Shown piece after piece: positions 23,612 to 33,321 of a stretch of 64,000 nucleotides of DNA. Position 1 is the stretch's first letter, and every line of letters begins with the position of its first letter. The stretch spans positions 210,958,117 through 211,022,116 of the forward strand of contig NC_081553.1 in the NCBI RefSeq assembly GCF_963082655.1. The letters are read 5' to 3'. Source of the DNA: Stomoxys calcitrans. Its lineage: Eukaryota > Arthropoda > Insecta > Diptera > Muscidae. The notes under the pieces were generated by a model. That model worked only from the letters and a program-made list of their open reading frames with translations. It had not been told where the DNA came from and ran no database searches. A program made the translations under genes and the position numbers.

Positions 23612-26264
23612 CTGTAGTGTGTTGAGATATATATGGTGTTGGTTGTGTTGTTGTTGTTGACGCCAGTAGTTCAAGTAGGAGTTGAAGGATATTGAGCGAG
23701 TTGGGAAGAGATATATAGAAAGAAAATAAAATGGGGGCGTTAGTGTTGTCTTCTTAAGGGACGGTAAAGGAGAGTATTAAAATTAAAAAAAATTTTTAAT
23801 TATTTTTTATTTTTTAAGAAAGTGCAAGTGCTTAAAAAGATTAAAAACTAAAAAAAACAGAGCTTAACAAATGATCTAAGCTATTTTACTACTAATGAAG
23901 TTCTACTTATTATGAAGTCTAAAAATTGGCTATATCATTCATTCTGATCATTCTTTTGTTTGAACGTTATCGATATTGTTCGATAACACGTGATTTGCTC
24001 TGTATAGTATCGTTTTTGTAGTTTTCAATTTTAAAACCTGCTATGTTTATTTCTGTATTATCCAGTGCAAGTGAGATGTTCTGAATAGAATTTTAGTGCA
24101 ACGTTTTACAGGATAGTTATCGATAGCATGCGATAACCAAATAATAATAATCGATTAATAGTGATTTTCACTGTATATGTGGTACTTAAATATAGCACAG
24201 CAGCTTTACAGTGGAAATAACAATATTATTTTCATCGGTTATCGCATGATATCGGTTACTATCCAGTACAACGTTGCACTAAAATTCTATTCGTAAAATC
24301 TAACTTACATTAAATAGTGTTTAAAACAAAACATAAATTCACGGTCTATCTAGTGAAGGGGTTTCGATAGCTGGGTATTTCAAAATCAGCTGATTTTATA
24401 GTGGAAGTACAGCTGTTGTGAAATAAACGAGGACCACGTAATCGTTAACAAAGCCTTTGCGGTAGAACTGGCAAAATATCGATGGCACTATCGATATTTT
24501 TTTTTTGTCTGAATATCGATTGATATTTTTCTTATCGATACTAACGGCAAAGTTCAAATTTTTGCAAAATTTAACAAAAATAAACGATCTGACACTGAAT
24601 GTATCCTATAAGATACATTACATACTATGCGCCCTCGTTAAAAATGCAACTCTGCAAACAAATCCCACAAAAGCAACGCGCAAGAGTTAATCAATTTTTA
24701 ACTTTGACGCCTAAGAACTACTTCACGTATGGCAACAAAAAATGACGCTCGAGTTCAATCATCAAAGTTGATAATTCTTAACTTTTGGACGTCGGTTTTG
24801 TGGGATTTGTTTGCAGAGTTGCTTTTTGATGCGTTCGCATAGTATGTAACTCCACCTTAACAGTCTTTTACTTTTACTCCATCCAATCAAAGTTATCGAT
24901 ATTATGATAACAGCCGATAACAAGTGATTCGAATTGTATGCTGTATAAAAATGTAGTAAGGACTGTGTCGCATGAATGAACGGCTTTCGTATGTATGTAT
25001 ATCTAAATCAGATGATATTATTACGAGAAAACAGCTGATATGAAAGAATCAAGGATAATTGATACCAAAGCCTATGCAGTCGATATGAACAGCGAAATAT
25101 ACAAGATAGATAACAGTCAAATAAAGTCAGAATAGATTTTTAGCGCAAAGTGTACTACATAGTTATCGATATCAAGCGATAATCGCAGTTAATACTTGCA
25201 ATGCACAGAATAATACAAAATAAAACATGTAGCTTGAACGAACGGCTTTCCCTTGGCAGCTTGGTAAAATAAAATCAGCCGATTTTCTAGTGCAAAAACA
25301 GCTGATTTAGAGGAACTAAGGATCATGTATTCGATATCAAAGCCTATGCCGTCGCAAAAAAAACCAAAGCGAATAAAAATGTGGCCATCTTTTATTTTGA
25401 CTACATCCAGTCAAATATCAAAAGTACTGCATAAATTTTGCCCAAATTGTCATAAATAAATATCGATATCATTCGATAACAGCCTATAATACGTGATTTC
25501 TACGGTATAGTCTATAAAAAAAAGCATGAGCTGTGTCGCTCGGATGAACAGTATTCGTTAGTTTATCAAAATCATTTGACTTTTTTGTGAGAAAACAGCC
25601 GATATGGAAGAACGAAAAATCCCGTAATCGATAACAAAGCCAATGTAGCCAATATTAACAGCCAAGGAGAGTTAACATATGGCCATCTTTAATTTTCACT
25701 CCATCCAGTCAAATGTCAAAAGTAATTGATAGATTTTGTGGTGCAAATTGTAATAAATTCTTTTCGATATCATGCGATAACAGCCGATAATACGTGATTT
25801 GTACATTAAGTACATAAGCAAAAGAAAAGCTGCGCCGCTCGAACGTTCAGCTTTCGTTCTGGATTAATTTTTAACGCGAAGAGTGTTACATGCTAATCTA
25901 TATCATTCGATAACAGCCGATAAGACCTGATTTGCCATGTTTATTATACAAATAAAGCACGGGCTGTTGGCTTCAACAAACGGTTTTCGCTTAGGCGATT
26001 TTTATATTAAAATTTGTTGTTTTGTTGTGAGAAAAAAAGGAATCAAAGATCACACAATCGATACCAAAGGTTTTTCAGTTCATTCTAACAGTCACCTTAA
26101 CCGTGTTAAAAGTACTGTGTTATCGATATCTTGCGATAACAGCTGATAATATGTAATTGTGCAAATCAATTTGGCCCTGTTTTTTTTTGCTCCATCCAGT
26201 CATATGTAAAATGTAGTGCAAAGTGTGCTGCATAGTTATCGATATCATTCGATAACAGCTCGAA

Positions 26265-26680
26265 GGAACCACGTTCTATGCTTTGGTACATCAAAAACAG
26301 TTTATTTAGCAGAATCAAGAGGACAAAAGCCATTCGCTTAAGTAACGGCCTTTGGTTTGGCCCTTAAGTCGATTACTGCAAATCGATTTGGGTTCTAGCT
26401 AAAATGTGGTTACGTTAAATTCTGTTACCATGTTGTCCTATAACCTAGATGCTGGGGTTTGAACCCTACCAGGAATTTTAGAAACATTTTCTCTAACTTA
26501 TGTCAAAAGTTAAATCAACAATGGTCTACATATGGATAGATAGTTGGCTGATAGATGAGGTACACACCCGAGATTGATTTTTCTTGGTGGTCATGGTGGT
26601 GGTGGTGCTGATTGGTACAGATTTTTTTTTTTTTTGCTTTTGCAGAAAGAAAAAGTTCAACTACATAGACAACAACGGAA
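26265..26680. other. ss intron or 3' sequence with a box-B-like palindrome
   Basis: Non-coding. Contains GCTGGGGTTTGAACCCTACC at about 26450, resembling a tRNA-type box B (GGTTTGAACCC), perhaps a SINE relic, and a T14 run at 26622. Nothing else recognised. Confidence 0.35.
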
Positions 26681-26683
26681 GAA

Positions 26684-26875
26684 CTACTGTGTGCTGCTAC
26701 TTATGTGTGGTGGTAGTGGTGGTGGTAGAGATGGTGCCGTTATAGAGCCTGCCGCACTCGCTGCATGTGCATGGTGATGATGATGCGCCGCAGCCGAGTG
26801 ATGATGATGGTGATGGTGATAGGAGAAATACTGTGAGGCATATTGGGTGGCATAGGAAGCTGCCGGACTCCATAC
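26684..26875 (-). CDS. ss: possible alternative spineless C-terminus
   Basis: In-frame continuation of the large ss exon past the GAG|GTATGG candidate donor. It encodes VWSPAASYATQYASQYFSYH, a histidine run, an Ala/His stretch and the end PLPPHISSSTQ before TAG. The Tyr/Ser/His composition matches the rest of the Spineless C-terminal half and does not look like random intron, so this is either a genuine alternative end or the real end of this exon with another donor I cannot see. A TTTATT (AATAAA on the minus strand) occurs near 26300. Without transcript data I cannot choose between the two. Confidence 0.5.
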   Translation of the reverse strand, partial: VWSPAASYATQYASQYFSYHHHHHHHSAAAHHHHHAHAASAAGSITAPSLPPPLPPHISSSTQ

Positions 26876-28099
26876 CTCGCTGCCATTGGATGCAACTGTG
26901 GCTGCCGTAGCAGCAGCAGAAATGCCTGAAGCATGAGCACTGCTGCCGCCACTGGCCACTGAACCTACTGATGCTGCCACTGAATGGGGATGATGATGCG
27001 GATGATGGTGGTGATGGTGATGTGCTGGTGCACCATGAGCATGGTGCGGTGGATGATGGTGATGGTGGTGATGATGATGGGGTGTTGTTGCATGATGATG
27101 ATGCTGCGAATGCGAATGGGGTGAAACTGCCGAAGAGCTATGAATTTGGTGCTGATTATGCGCCTGCGCTTGATGTGACTGATGATGTTGTTGTTGTTGT
27201 TGCTGCTGCTGGTGATGGTGGTGTGTTGGTAGTTGTGTATTATGGTCTTGGGAGGGTGATATTTGTTGGTGATTTAGGGAGTTGTGTATATGGGAATGGT
27301 GATTGGGTTGGTGCATTATATGAACAGCCGAGGTAGTGGTAGTGGTGGTGTGTTGCACAGCTAAAAGTGCTGCTGCACTTGGGGATTCCGCAAGTGTGAC
27401 GGCCACCGTTGCCGCCGTGGGTGCGGCAGTGGATGAGGGAGGTGCTGAGGTTTTGGGTGCTTTGGAGTGTTGTAGCGTATTGTGATGTGCTGTTGTTGTT
27501 GTAGAGGAAAGGGTTTCAGCCACCGTATTGTGCGATAGAGAAGAACCACCAGGTCCTGTTCCTCCGCCACCGCCAGAACTGCTGCCACTGCTGCTGAGAC
27601 GATGTTGAGGTGAGGTGGTGTGCGATGAGGCCGAGTAAAGGCCGGAGTCATCATGATGCATTTGATAGCTGGAATCAGGGGTGGAAGAACTTTTGGCCTC
27701 CTTTGATGCAGAACCATTCCATTTGGCTGTTGATTCGCTGTCATTGGCATAGGCCAAGCCATTGGACAAGGGAGTAGTTTGGGGTGAACGCTCCTGAACG
27801 CTGTGTCTATTCGTTGCCGAAGCTGTGGAGGAGGAAGTGTGGAGAGTGTTAATGGGTATACCACTGGACTGAGAACCCCACATCAGCACTGTTTGGCGTT
27901 CATATTGATCCTGGGAGGCCATTTCCACTTTGGGTGTTATCACCGCCGAAGGCCCATTGGAGTGGGCATTCGAAGAGCTATGTGAGTTATTGAGATTATT
28001 CACTATGGCTCCACCACCAACGGGAGAAGGACCATTCGAGGAACAGGAAACCACCTCCATGACATGGGGCGAAGACTTTGGCGTTTTCAAAGGAACTTG
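26876..28099 (-). CDS. ss: spineless exon: long His/Gln/Ser-rich transactivation region
   Basis: After the acceptor AATTGCAG|CAA the frame reads QVPLKTPKSSPHVMEVVSCS and then about 400 residues of low-complexity sequence rich in Ser, Thr, Gln and His, including several runs of 7-10 histidines and a Gln run. This is typical of the activation half of insect bHLH-PAS factors. I end the exon at the donor AGCGAG|GTATGG (26876), which gives exactly 408 codons and phase 0, matching the phase-0 acceptor at 23611. The frame stays open beyond it for 64 more codons to a TAG at 26684-26686, including the coding-like SYATQYASQYFSY and another His run. The true end of this exon is therefore uncertain (see the separate entry). 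Confidence 0.8.
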
Positions 28100-28171
28100 C
28101 TGCAATTTCCAAAAAAAAAAAAATATTACAAAAAATATGTATGAAAATGTTCTTGGATGGGGTAAAGTTAC

Positions 28172-28555
28172 CTGCGGCGTTGAAGTGGGACTACCATAAC
28201 CACTGCTATAGCCACTATAATACTTGCTACTATCCTGCCATTTCTCCTCCTTAGAGGTTATAGTGTAACCATCATAGGATAAAAACCCATTGGCCGCCAC
28301 ATAAGCTGAGGCCGGGGCCGCCGAATGATGGTAATCAGCATAATAGCCACTCACACCTTGCAAGCGATACTGATGGAAGAGATTTTCGGTTACTGGATAG
28401 AAATTTGTGGAATGCACCGAGGTGCCCATATAAATATTATCCGCTGCAGTGGCATATGGCGATGTGGTATACATGGGATTGAGATTGGAATAGGCAGCCG
28501 CTACGGCGGCAGCAGGATCTGGAAGATATTCAACAACGGGAGCGGGAGAAGTGAC
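28172..28555 (-). CDS. ss: spineless exon: Tyr-rich C-terminal segment
   Basis: A 384-bp exon of exactly 128 codons, phase 0 at both ends. It begins VTSPAPVVEYLPDPAAAVAA and continues with AYSNLNPMYTTSPYATAADN, then FYPVTENLFHQYRLQGVSGY and a Tyr/Ser-rich stretch ending GYGSPTSTPQ. This conserved region follows the PAS domains in fly Spineless and probably belongs to the transactivation region. Acceptor TTTTCAG|GTC; donor CCGCAG|GTAACT. The following 72-bp intron happens to be open in frame, which is why a naive ORF runs straight through it. Confidence 0.94.
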
Positions 28556-28616
28556 CTGAAAATGGAAATAAACTTATAAAGACTTGCTTAAAAGTTAAAT
28601 TATGGGTGTTTCTTAC

Positions 28617-28944
28617 CTGCCCCAAGGGAGAGGATTGCTGATTTTGTTGCTGCATTTTACGTTTCGAACGGCAGGTGGAAAGAAAGTCTCTTAATTGTGT
28701 TTTATAACGGCGATTTGGTCTTGTAGGTGTCACTGGTGGTGGCAAGGAGTTGGGCGAACCACTGGGCGGCACCACCAATTGATCGGCTTCTGAGAAATAG
28801 GTGGAAGCCAAACCCGTATCCAAGTAGCTGACTTTAAAATCCATGGTCCTTTTGCCCAGCAAATCGAAACCTTCCTCATCCATGAGTACTCGATGTGTGC
28901 AAATGACAAAATCGGGTTTGGAATTCTTATAAACCAAGCGAGAG
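28617..28944 (-). CDS. ss: spineless exon: PAC motif and basic linker
   Basis: A 328-bp exon reading SSRLVYKNSKPDFVICTHRV, LMDEEGFDLLGKRTMDFKVS, then the proline-rich LPPPVTPTRPNRRYKTQLRD and a basic/Gln tail (CRSKRKMQQQNQQSSPLGQ). It closes PAS-B/PAC and starts the C-terminal regulatory half. Acceptor TTTTTAG|CTC; donor GGGCAG|GTAAGA; it exits in phase 0. The preceding intron is only 55 bp. The basic cluster after the PTRPNRR motif resembles a nuclear-localisation type segment; that role is inference. Confidence 0.95.
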
Positions 28945-28999
28945 CTAAAAAGAGGAGAGTTTTGAAGATGGAAAAATTTGGGTTACAGGAGATGCTTAC

Positions 29000-29078
29000 C
29001 TCGTTTGCAGCCACTGCCATTCGCCATCTTTCTTTTGGTATCTGTAGGCAATCATACCGGAAGCACCAGTTTTAAGAA
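29000..29078 (-). CDS. ss: spineless exon: PAS-B continuation
   Basis: A 79-bp exon encoding LLKTGASGMIAYRYQKKDGE then WQWLQT, the beta-sheet part of PAS-B and the beginning of the PAC motif. Acceptor TTTTTTGCAG|TTC; donor ACGAG|GTAAGC. The entering single base C from the previous exon plus TT makes a Leu codon, as expected for the family. The preceding intron (29079-33157, 4.1 kb) carries a long inverted repeat, retroelement debris and the 31-bp minisatellite. Confidence 0.95.
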
Positions 29079-29247
29079 CTGCAAAAAATGGAAGGATGGA
29101 ATTAGATGAGCCAAAAAAGAATAAGGGTTTCAAATTCCAATGATTTAAACCTTCAACCTTAAGCTGAAACAAAGTCTGATGTCGCAGTTGTCAGTACACA
29201 AAAAAATGAGAGTGCAGGGACAGATAATCCCAATAAGGACCGCAAGT

Positions 29248-29406
29248 GATCATTCTACGAGATTCACTAGTCTTGGAGACCCTGCAGGTCTTGGGGCCTA
29301 GGTAACATAGATTAACATACCGGGTGTAAGCCTGTATCTATGCTATAGTTACCTAGGCTCCAAGACCTGCAGAGTCTCCAAGAGTAGTGATTCTCGTAGA
29401 ATGATC
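29248..29406. repeat. long inverted repeat (59-bp stem) in spineless intron
   Basis: Left arm begins GATCATTCTACGAGATTCAC and ends GGCCTAGGTAAC. The right arm, read on the other strand, begins GATCATTCTACGAGAATCAC and ends GAGCCTAGGTAAC. Over 59 positions I count four mismatches. The loop is about 40 nt. It lies in the ss intron between the exons at 33158 and 29078, so a primary ss transcript would contain a long near-perfect hairpin. Confidence 0.9.
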
Positions 29407-29409
29407 GCC

Positions 29410-29815
29410 AGATTAGCAACTAATGAAGAGACGGGGAAAACCAAGGATGGGTGCTGATCAACCTCATCCATTAGATAAAAGTGGAGTTTCCTATTCCAAC
29501 GCAGACTCCCAGGCCGTCCGGGACTACTGTAAATAAGCCGCAGGAAGAAAAATATGCCATAGACATTTTGGAGTAGGGTCGCTGATAAAAGCTGCTTTCT
29601 TACGTCCAGGCAGCCAGGAAGCACAATAGATGCAATAGCCAAATTAAAAGACTTAGCCAGTAGAATGATTGCAAAATTGAGCGATAACATTGCTAAGGCT
29701 ACAAGAAAATCGAAAATACTTAAAGCGGGAAACGAATTGGCAAAAGTAAAGGATGCTCCCAAGAAGACTACGGATACTCCTTGCAATTGTGAAAGATGGT
29801 AAGAGGATCAGCTAT
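29410..29815 (+). pseudogene. unassigned coding-like relic, possibly retroelement ORF1
   Basis: The plus strand from about 29610 reads QPGSTIDAIAKLKDLASRMI, AKLSDNIAKATRKSKILKAG, then NELAKVKDAPKKTTDTPCNC before TAA, a Lys/Ala-rich helical stretch as in ORF1/gag-like proteins of fly retroelements. The 145-aa ORF in the opposite strand over the same bases is judged its shadow. Family not identified. Confidence 0.3.
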
Positions 29816-30439
29816 ACTTAGGAGCGAAATGAAAGGAAAATTAACTATCCGCTTTAGCTACTGCCCACAATAGAGACTCCAAGAGAAATTCTTTGGAGGT
29901 AGGTAAAGTCTGAACACTTTTTAAGGAAAAGTAGTTCTTAAAACAATGCCACAGCCACTTTGAAAGAGAAAGGTAGTCGACGCCCTCTTACTCCAAAGTA
30001 GCCAGAAGAGTATGCGACAAAATTCATCCAGACCATACTGAAAATATTTTTGTCCTAAATTCAAAGATTCGAGCCAAAGATTAGCAAACTTAATTTAAAG
30101 ATAATTTTCCAACTTTTAAGGAAAAATTCCTTTTGGTGAGAAATATTTTCCTGCATATTGAGGTTTTTTTATTTTAAATTGTAGGTAAATAAATCCTTAA
30201 GTTTGCGTCTTGTTATTAAAGACATAAATCTAAAATGAAGGTCAAAATATCTTTAAAAGTTTAGGAAATAGACCTTGGGACAAGACAACAGAGTACCGTA
30301 GTTAAAAACGCAAAATAGCCTTACAAAAAAGGAGCGTCTTTAAATGTTAATTTTTTTGGTTAAGTTAAAAAAAGAATTTTTCTAAAAATACGCGAACACA
30401 TGCCCTAAGTTTTGTAAAACCATTGCTCAGACAGAGTCT

Positions 30440-31110
30440 TTAGAAAGCTTAAGGGAGTTGACGATAGACGAAGAAAGACGAGTGGATAAGTGCGGTGAAC
30501 GGCGTGTTTCTAGGTGTACATCGAAAGACCAAACTAAGTAAGGTCAAGAGGTGGAATCCTGAGCTGAAGGCTATACCTCGGAATGTCAAACGTCTGCGTT
30601 AGCGACCGAAGAACCAAGAATTCCAATCCGGAGAATCTTGCCTCACGCTGAATGATCATCTGGAAGGTACAGGACAATGATCCATGGGGAATAGGTAAAC
30701 AACGAATGATGCGGAGGGTCTCCTTGCATGAATGGTTTGACTAGGCGGATATGAAAAAGCATTTGAAAGGCTTTACCAGATCATGAACGATCCAATTCCT
30801 ACAGAGTGTGTCGACGTTGATTATTTTCCTCGATTGTGAGAATGAGTCCGAGTCGCAGTCCTTTTTAAGTCAACGTTGTAAATTCTCTTGATCGAATAAG
30901 GAGCAATCCAAGATTGTTACAAGGCATCAGTCTCTTCATTGTACTGCAAGAGTACTGGAGGGGATAATAGCGGCAAAATTTCGATAAAGCTTCAAGCAGG
31001 GTAGTAGTAACTTCTGTCAGAGAAGAAGTTGTGTGGTTGGTTTTAGCGATACAGCTTGGAAGGATATTGGGCGAGGGTATAGAGATTGCGCAACATATGG
31101 GTCACCATTG
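30440..31110 (+). pseudogene. decayed non-LTR retrotransposon ORF2 fragment
   Basis: Plus-strand sequence translates in pieces such as KVKRWNPELKA (TGGAATCCTGAGCTGAAGGC), the 'WW(N/D)PEL' linker between endonuclease and reverse transcriptase of I/R1-type elements, followed by frame-shifted, stop-ridden sequence including KAFERLYQIMN. No intact catalytic motif was found. Minor insertion debris inside an ss intron. Confidence 0.4.
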
Positions 31111-31353
31111 TAGCATTGAATAGTCCAGCTTTCCTAGGAAATAAAAAAAATCCCTTTGCCAGGGGTATCATATTTTATTATTGAAATTACTATGACAAGT
31201 CTTATCGCGTAATAGCAACTTAAATAAGCGAAGTTTTTAGATGCGAAATACTACTGCCAGTTGTTCTAGTACAATTGCCATCTGGTAAACCATGCAAGAG
31301 GACTGTGGACGCGGGACTGAGTGAGTGTATCGAGCGTCAAATATGTTTAACGG

Positions 31354-33085
31354 TTGCAAAGACAAGTTAGTACCCTTTTCCTTTGGGAAAGGGTTGTTTT
31401 AGTAACCTTTGCTTTGGAAAAGGGTAGTTTAAGTAACCTTTCCTTTGGCAAAGTGCAGTTTTTGTACCTCTTCTTTTGGCAAAGGGTACTTATAGTACTC
31501 TTTCCTTTTGGAAATGGTAGTTGCAGTACCCTTTCCTTTGATAAAGGGTAGTTTTAGTACGCTTTCCTTTGGGAAAGGGTAGTTTTAGTACCCTTTCCTT
31601 TGGGAAAGGGTAGTTTTAGTACCCTTTCCTTTGGGAAAGGGTAGTTTTAGTACCCTATCCTTTGGCAAAGGGTAGTTTTAGAACCCTTTCCTTCGGGAAA
31701 GGGTAGTTTTAGTACCCTTTCCTTTGGGAAAGAGTATATTTAGTACCCTTTCCTTTGGGAAAGAGTATATTTAGTACACTTTCTTTAGGAAAGAGTTGTT
31801 TTAGTACACTTTTCTTTGGCAAAGGGTGGTTTTAGTTCCATTTCCTTTGGGAGAGGGTAGTTTGAGTACACTTTCCTTCGGAATGGGTAGTTTTAGTACC
31901 CTTTCCTATGTTGAATGGTGGTTTTAGTACCCTTTCCTTTGGGAAAGGGCACTTTTAGTACCTTTTCCTTTGGGAAAGGGTAGTTTTAGATTCCTTTCTT
32001 TGGGAAAGGGTAGTTTTAGTAACCTTTTCTTTGGGAAAGGGCAGTTTTAGTAATTTTCCTTTGGGACAAGGTACTCTCAGTAAATTTTCTTTGGGAAAGT
32101 GGTTTTAAAACTCCTTCTTTTGGGAAAGGGTATTTTAAGTGACCTCTCTTTTTGGAAAGGGTAGTTTTAGTACCCTTTCCTTTGGCAAAGTATAGTTTTT
32201 GTACCTCTTCCTTTGGCATGGGGTAGTTTTAGTACCCTTTCCTTTGATAAAGGGTAGTTTCAGTACCTTTCCTTTGATAACGGTTTTTTTAGTACCATTT
32301 CCTTAGGGACGTGGTGGTTTTGGTAGCTTTTCCTTCGAGAAAGTGGTAGTTTAGTTCCCTTTCCTTCGGGAAATGGTAGTTTTAATTCCTCTTCCTTTGG
32401 CAAAGGGTATTTTTAGTACACTGTCCGTTTCGTGTGGCAAAGGGTAGTTTAAGTACCCTTTCCTTTGGAAAAGGGTATATTTTAGCATACTTTCTTTAGA
32501 AAAGGGTTGTTTTGGTACACTTTTCTTTGGCAAAGGGTGGTTTTAGTTCCATTTCCTTTAGGGGATGGTAGTTTTAGTACACTTTCCTTCGGTAATGGGT
32601 AATTTTAGTACCCTTTCCTTTTGGAAATGGTAGTTTTTGTACCCTTTCTTTTGGGAGAGGGTAGTTTTAGTACCCTTTCCTTTGGCAAAGTGCAGTTTTC
32701 GTACCTCTTCCTTAGGGAAATGGTGATCTAAGTACCCTTTCCTTTGGAAAAGGGTTATTTTAGTACCCTTTCCTTTGGGATAGGGTAGTTTTAGTACCCT
32801 TTCATTTGGCAAAGTGTAGTTTTTGCACCTCTTTGGCAAAGGGTATTTTTAGCACCTTTTCCTTTGGAAAGGGATAGTTGTAGTACTCTTTCCTTAGGGA
32901 AAGTGTGGTTTTAGTACCCTTACCTTTGGGAAAGGGTACTTTAAGTACCCTTTCCTTTGGAAAAGGGTAGTTTTAGTACCATTTCTTTTGGGAAAGGGTA
33001 GTTTAAGTACCCTTTCCTTGGCAAAGGGTAGTTTTAGTACCCTTTCCTTAGGAAAATGATAGTTTTAGTACTCTTTCTTTAGGGA
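31354..33085 (+). repeat. third 31-bp minisatellite array, inside spineless intron
   Basis: About 55 units whose consensus is a near-palindrome, TACCCTTTCCTTTGGGAAAG followed by GGTAGTTTTAG. The 31-bp length and the GGGTAGTTTTAGTAC half are shared with the arrays at 1-16 kb and 20.4-21.5 kb, but the CCCTTTCCTTTGGGAAAGGG centre is more symmetrical. The middle (31550-31730) is highly homogeneous. The array ends about 70 bp from the donor of the exon at 33158. ORFs within it are periodic artefacts. Confidence 0.95.
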
Positions 33086-33157
33086 AACTTTCATTCGCAT
33101 CGAACCAGCTTATGCTGCATCAATGTAGTCTACGATAGATATGTTTCTTCTACTTAC

Positions 33158-33264
33158 GTTCTTGATGAGCACTCGCCACATAGGCCAAATCATCATAATG
33201 CACCAAATCATAGCCGCCCATATTGACCAACTCAGCATCGGAATAACCCAAAATATGTTTGCCT
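33158..33264 (-). CDS. ss: spineless exon: PAS-B core
   Basis: A 107-bp exon that completes the split AGA codon and reads GKHILGYSDAELVNMGGYDL, then VHYDDLAYVASAHQE, the central PAS-B segment. Acceptor TTTACAG|AGG; donor GAAC|GTAAGT. The donor lies only about 70 bp from a 1.7-kb minisatellite array (31354-33085) in the downstream intron, so the exon is squeezed between a short 57-bp intron on its 5' side and the array. Phase (two bases in, one base out) matches both neighbours exactly, which is good evidence that the splice assignment is right. Confidence 0.96.
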
Positions 33265-33321
33265 CTGTAAATAGACAAAGTAAGCAAATGTCTTAGAGTT
33301 AAAATCAATTTCCTAACTTAC

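Larger units (their letters stand above)
21845..26262. repeat. cluster of TATCGATA-centred palindromic repeats
   Basis: About 18 copies, in both orientations, of an imperfect palindrome GTTATCG-N8-CGATAAC, often followed by AGCYGATAATACGTGATTTG-like sequence. Exact TATCGATA (the DRE octamer of flies) occurs 14 times, near 21852, 22116, 22271, 22319, 22684, 23968, 24118, 24489, 24533, 24894, 25164, 25461, 26121 and 26237. The copies sit in units of roughly 150-400 bp that also share TCCATCCAGTCAAATGTCAA and AACAGCTGAT. The last ss coding exon (22910-23611) lies inside the cluster. Confidence 0.85.

Noticed and set aside
23612..23674. 5' extension of the last spineless exon (LNYWRQQQQHNQHH)
   Set aside because: The extension begins at a TTG and has no acceptor AG for about 140 nt upstream; kept as a remark under the AG-exclusion finding.
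26971..27336. 121-codon plus-strand Asp/Gly-rich ORF
   Set aside because: Antisense shadow of the His-coding repeats of spineless.
28100..28171. Continuous 596-codon minus-strand frame through this segment
   Set aside because: It is a 72-bp intron with good GT-AG ends (CCGCAG|GTAACT ... TTGCAG|CAA); the translated FSYIFFVIFFFFWKL is not coding-like.
29349..29786. 145-codon minus-strand ORF
   Set aside because: Hydrophobic shadow; the plus strand reads a more protein-like Lys/Ala-rich sequence, and no motif supports the minus frame.
31354..32839. Several 60-93-codon ORFs in the intronic 31-bp array
   Set aside because: 31-bp periodic DNA gives open frames by chance; the Lys/Gly-rich products follow the repeat unit.
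31354..33085. CRISPR-like look of evenly spaced repeats
   Set aside because: Repeats are contiguous and degenerate with no unique spacers, and the genome is clearly an insect's.
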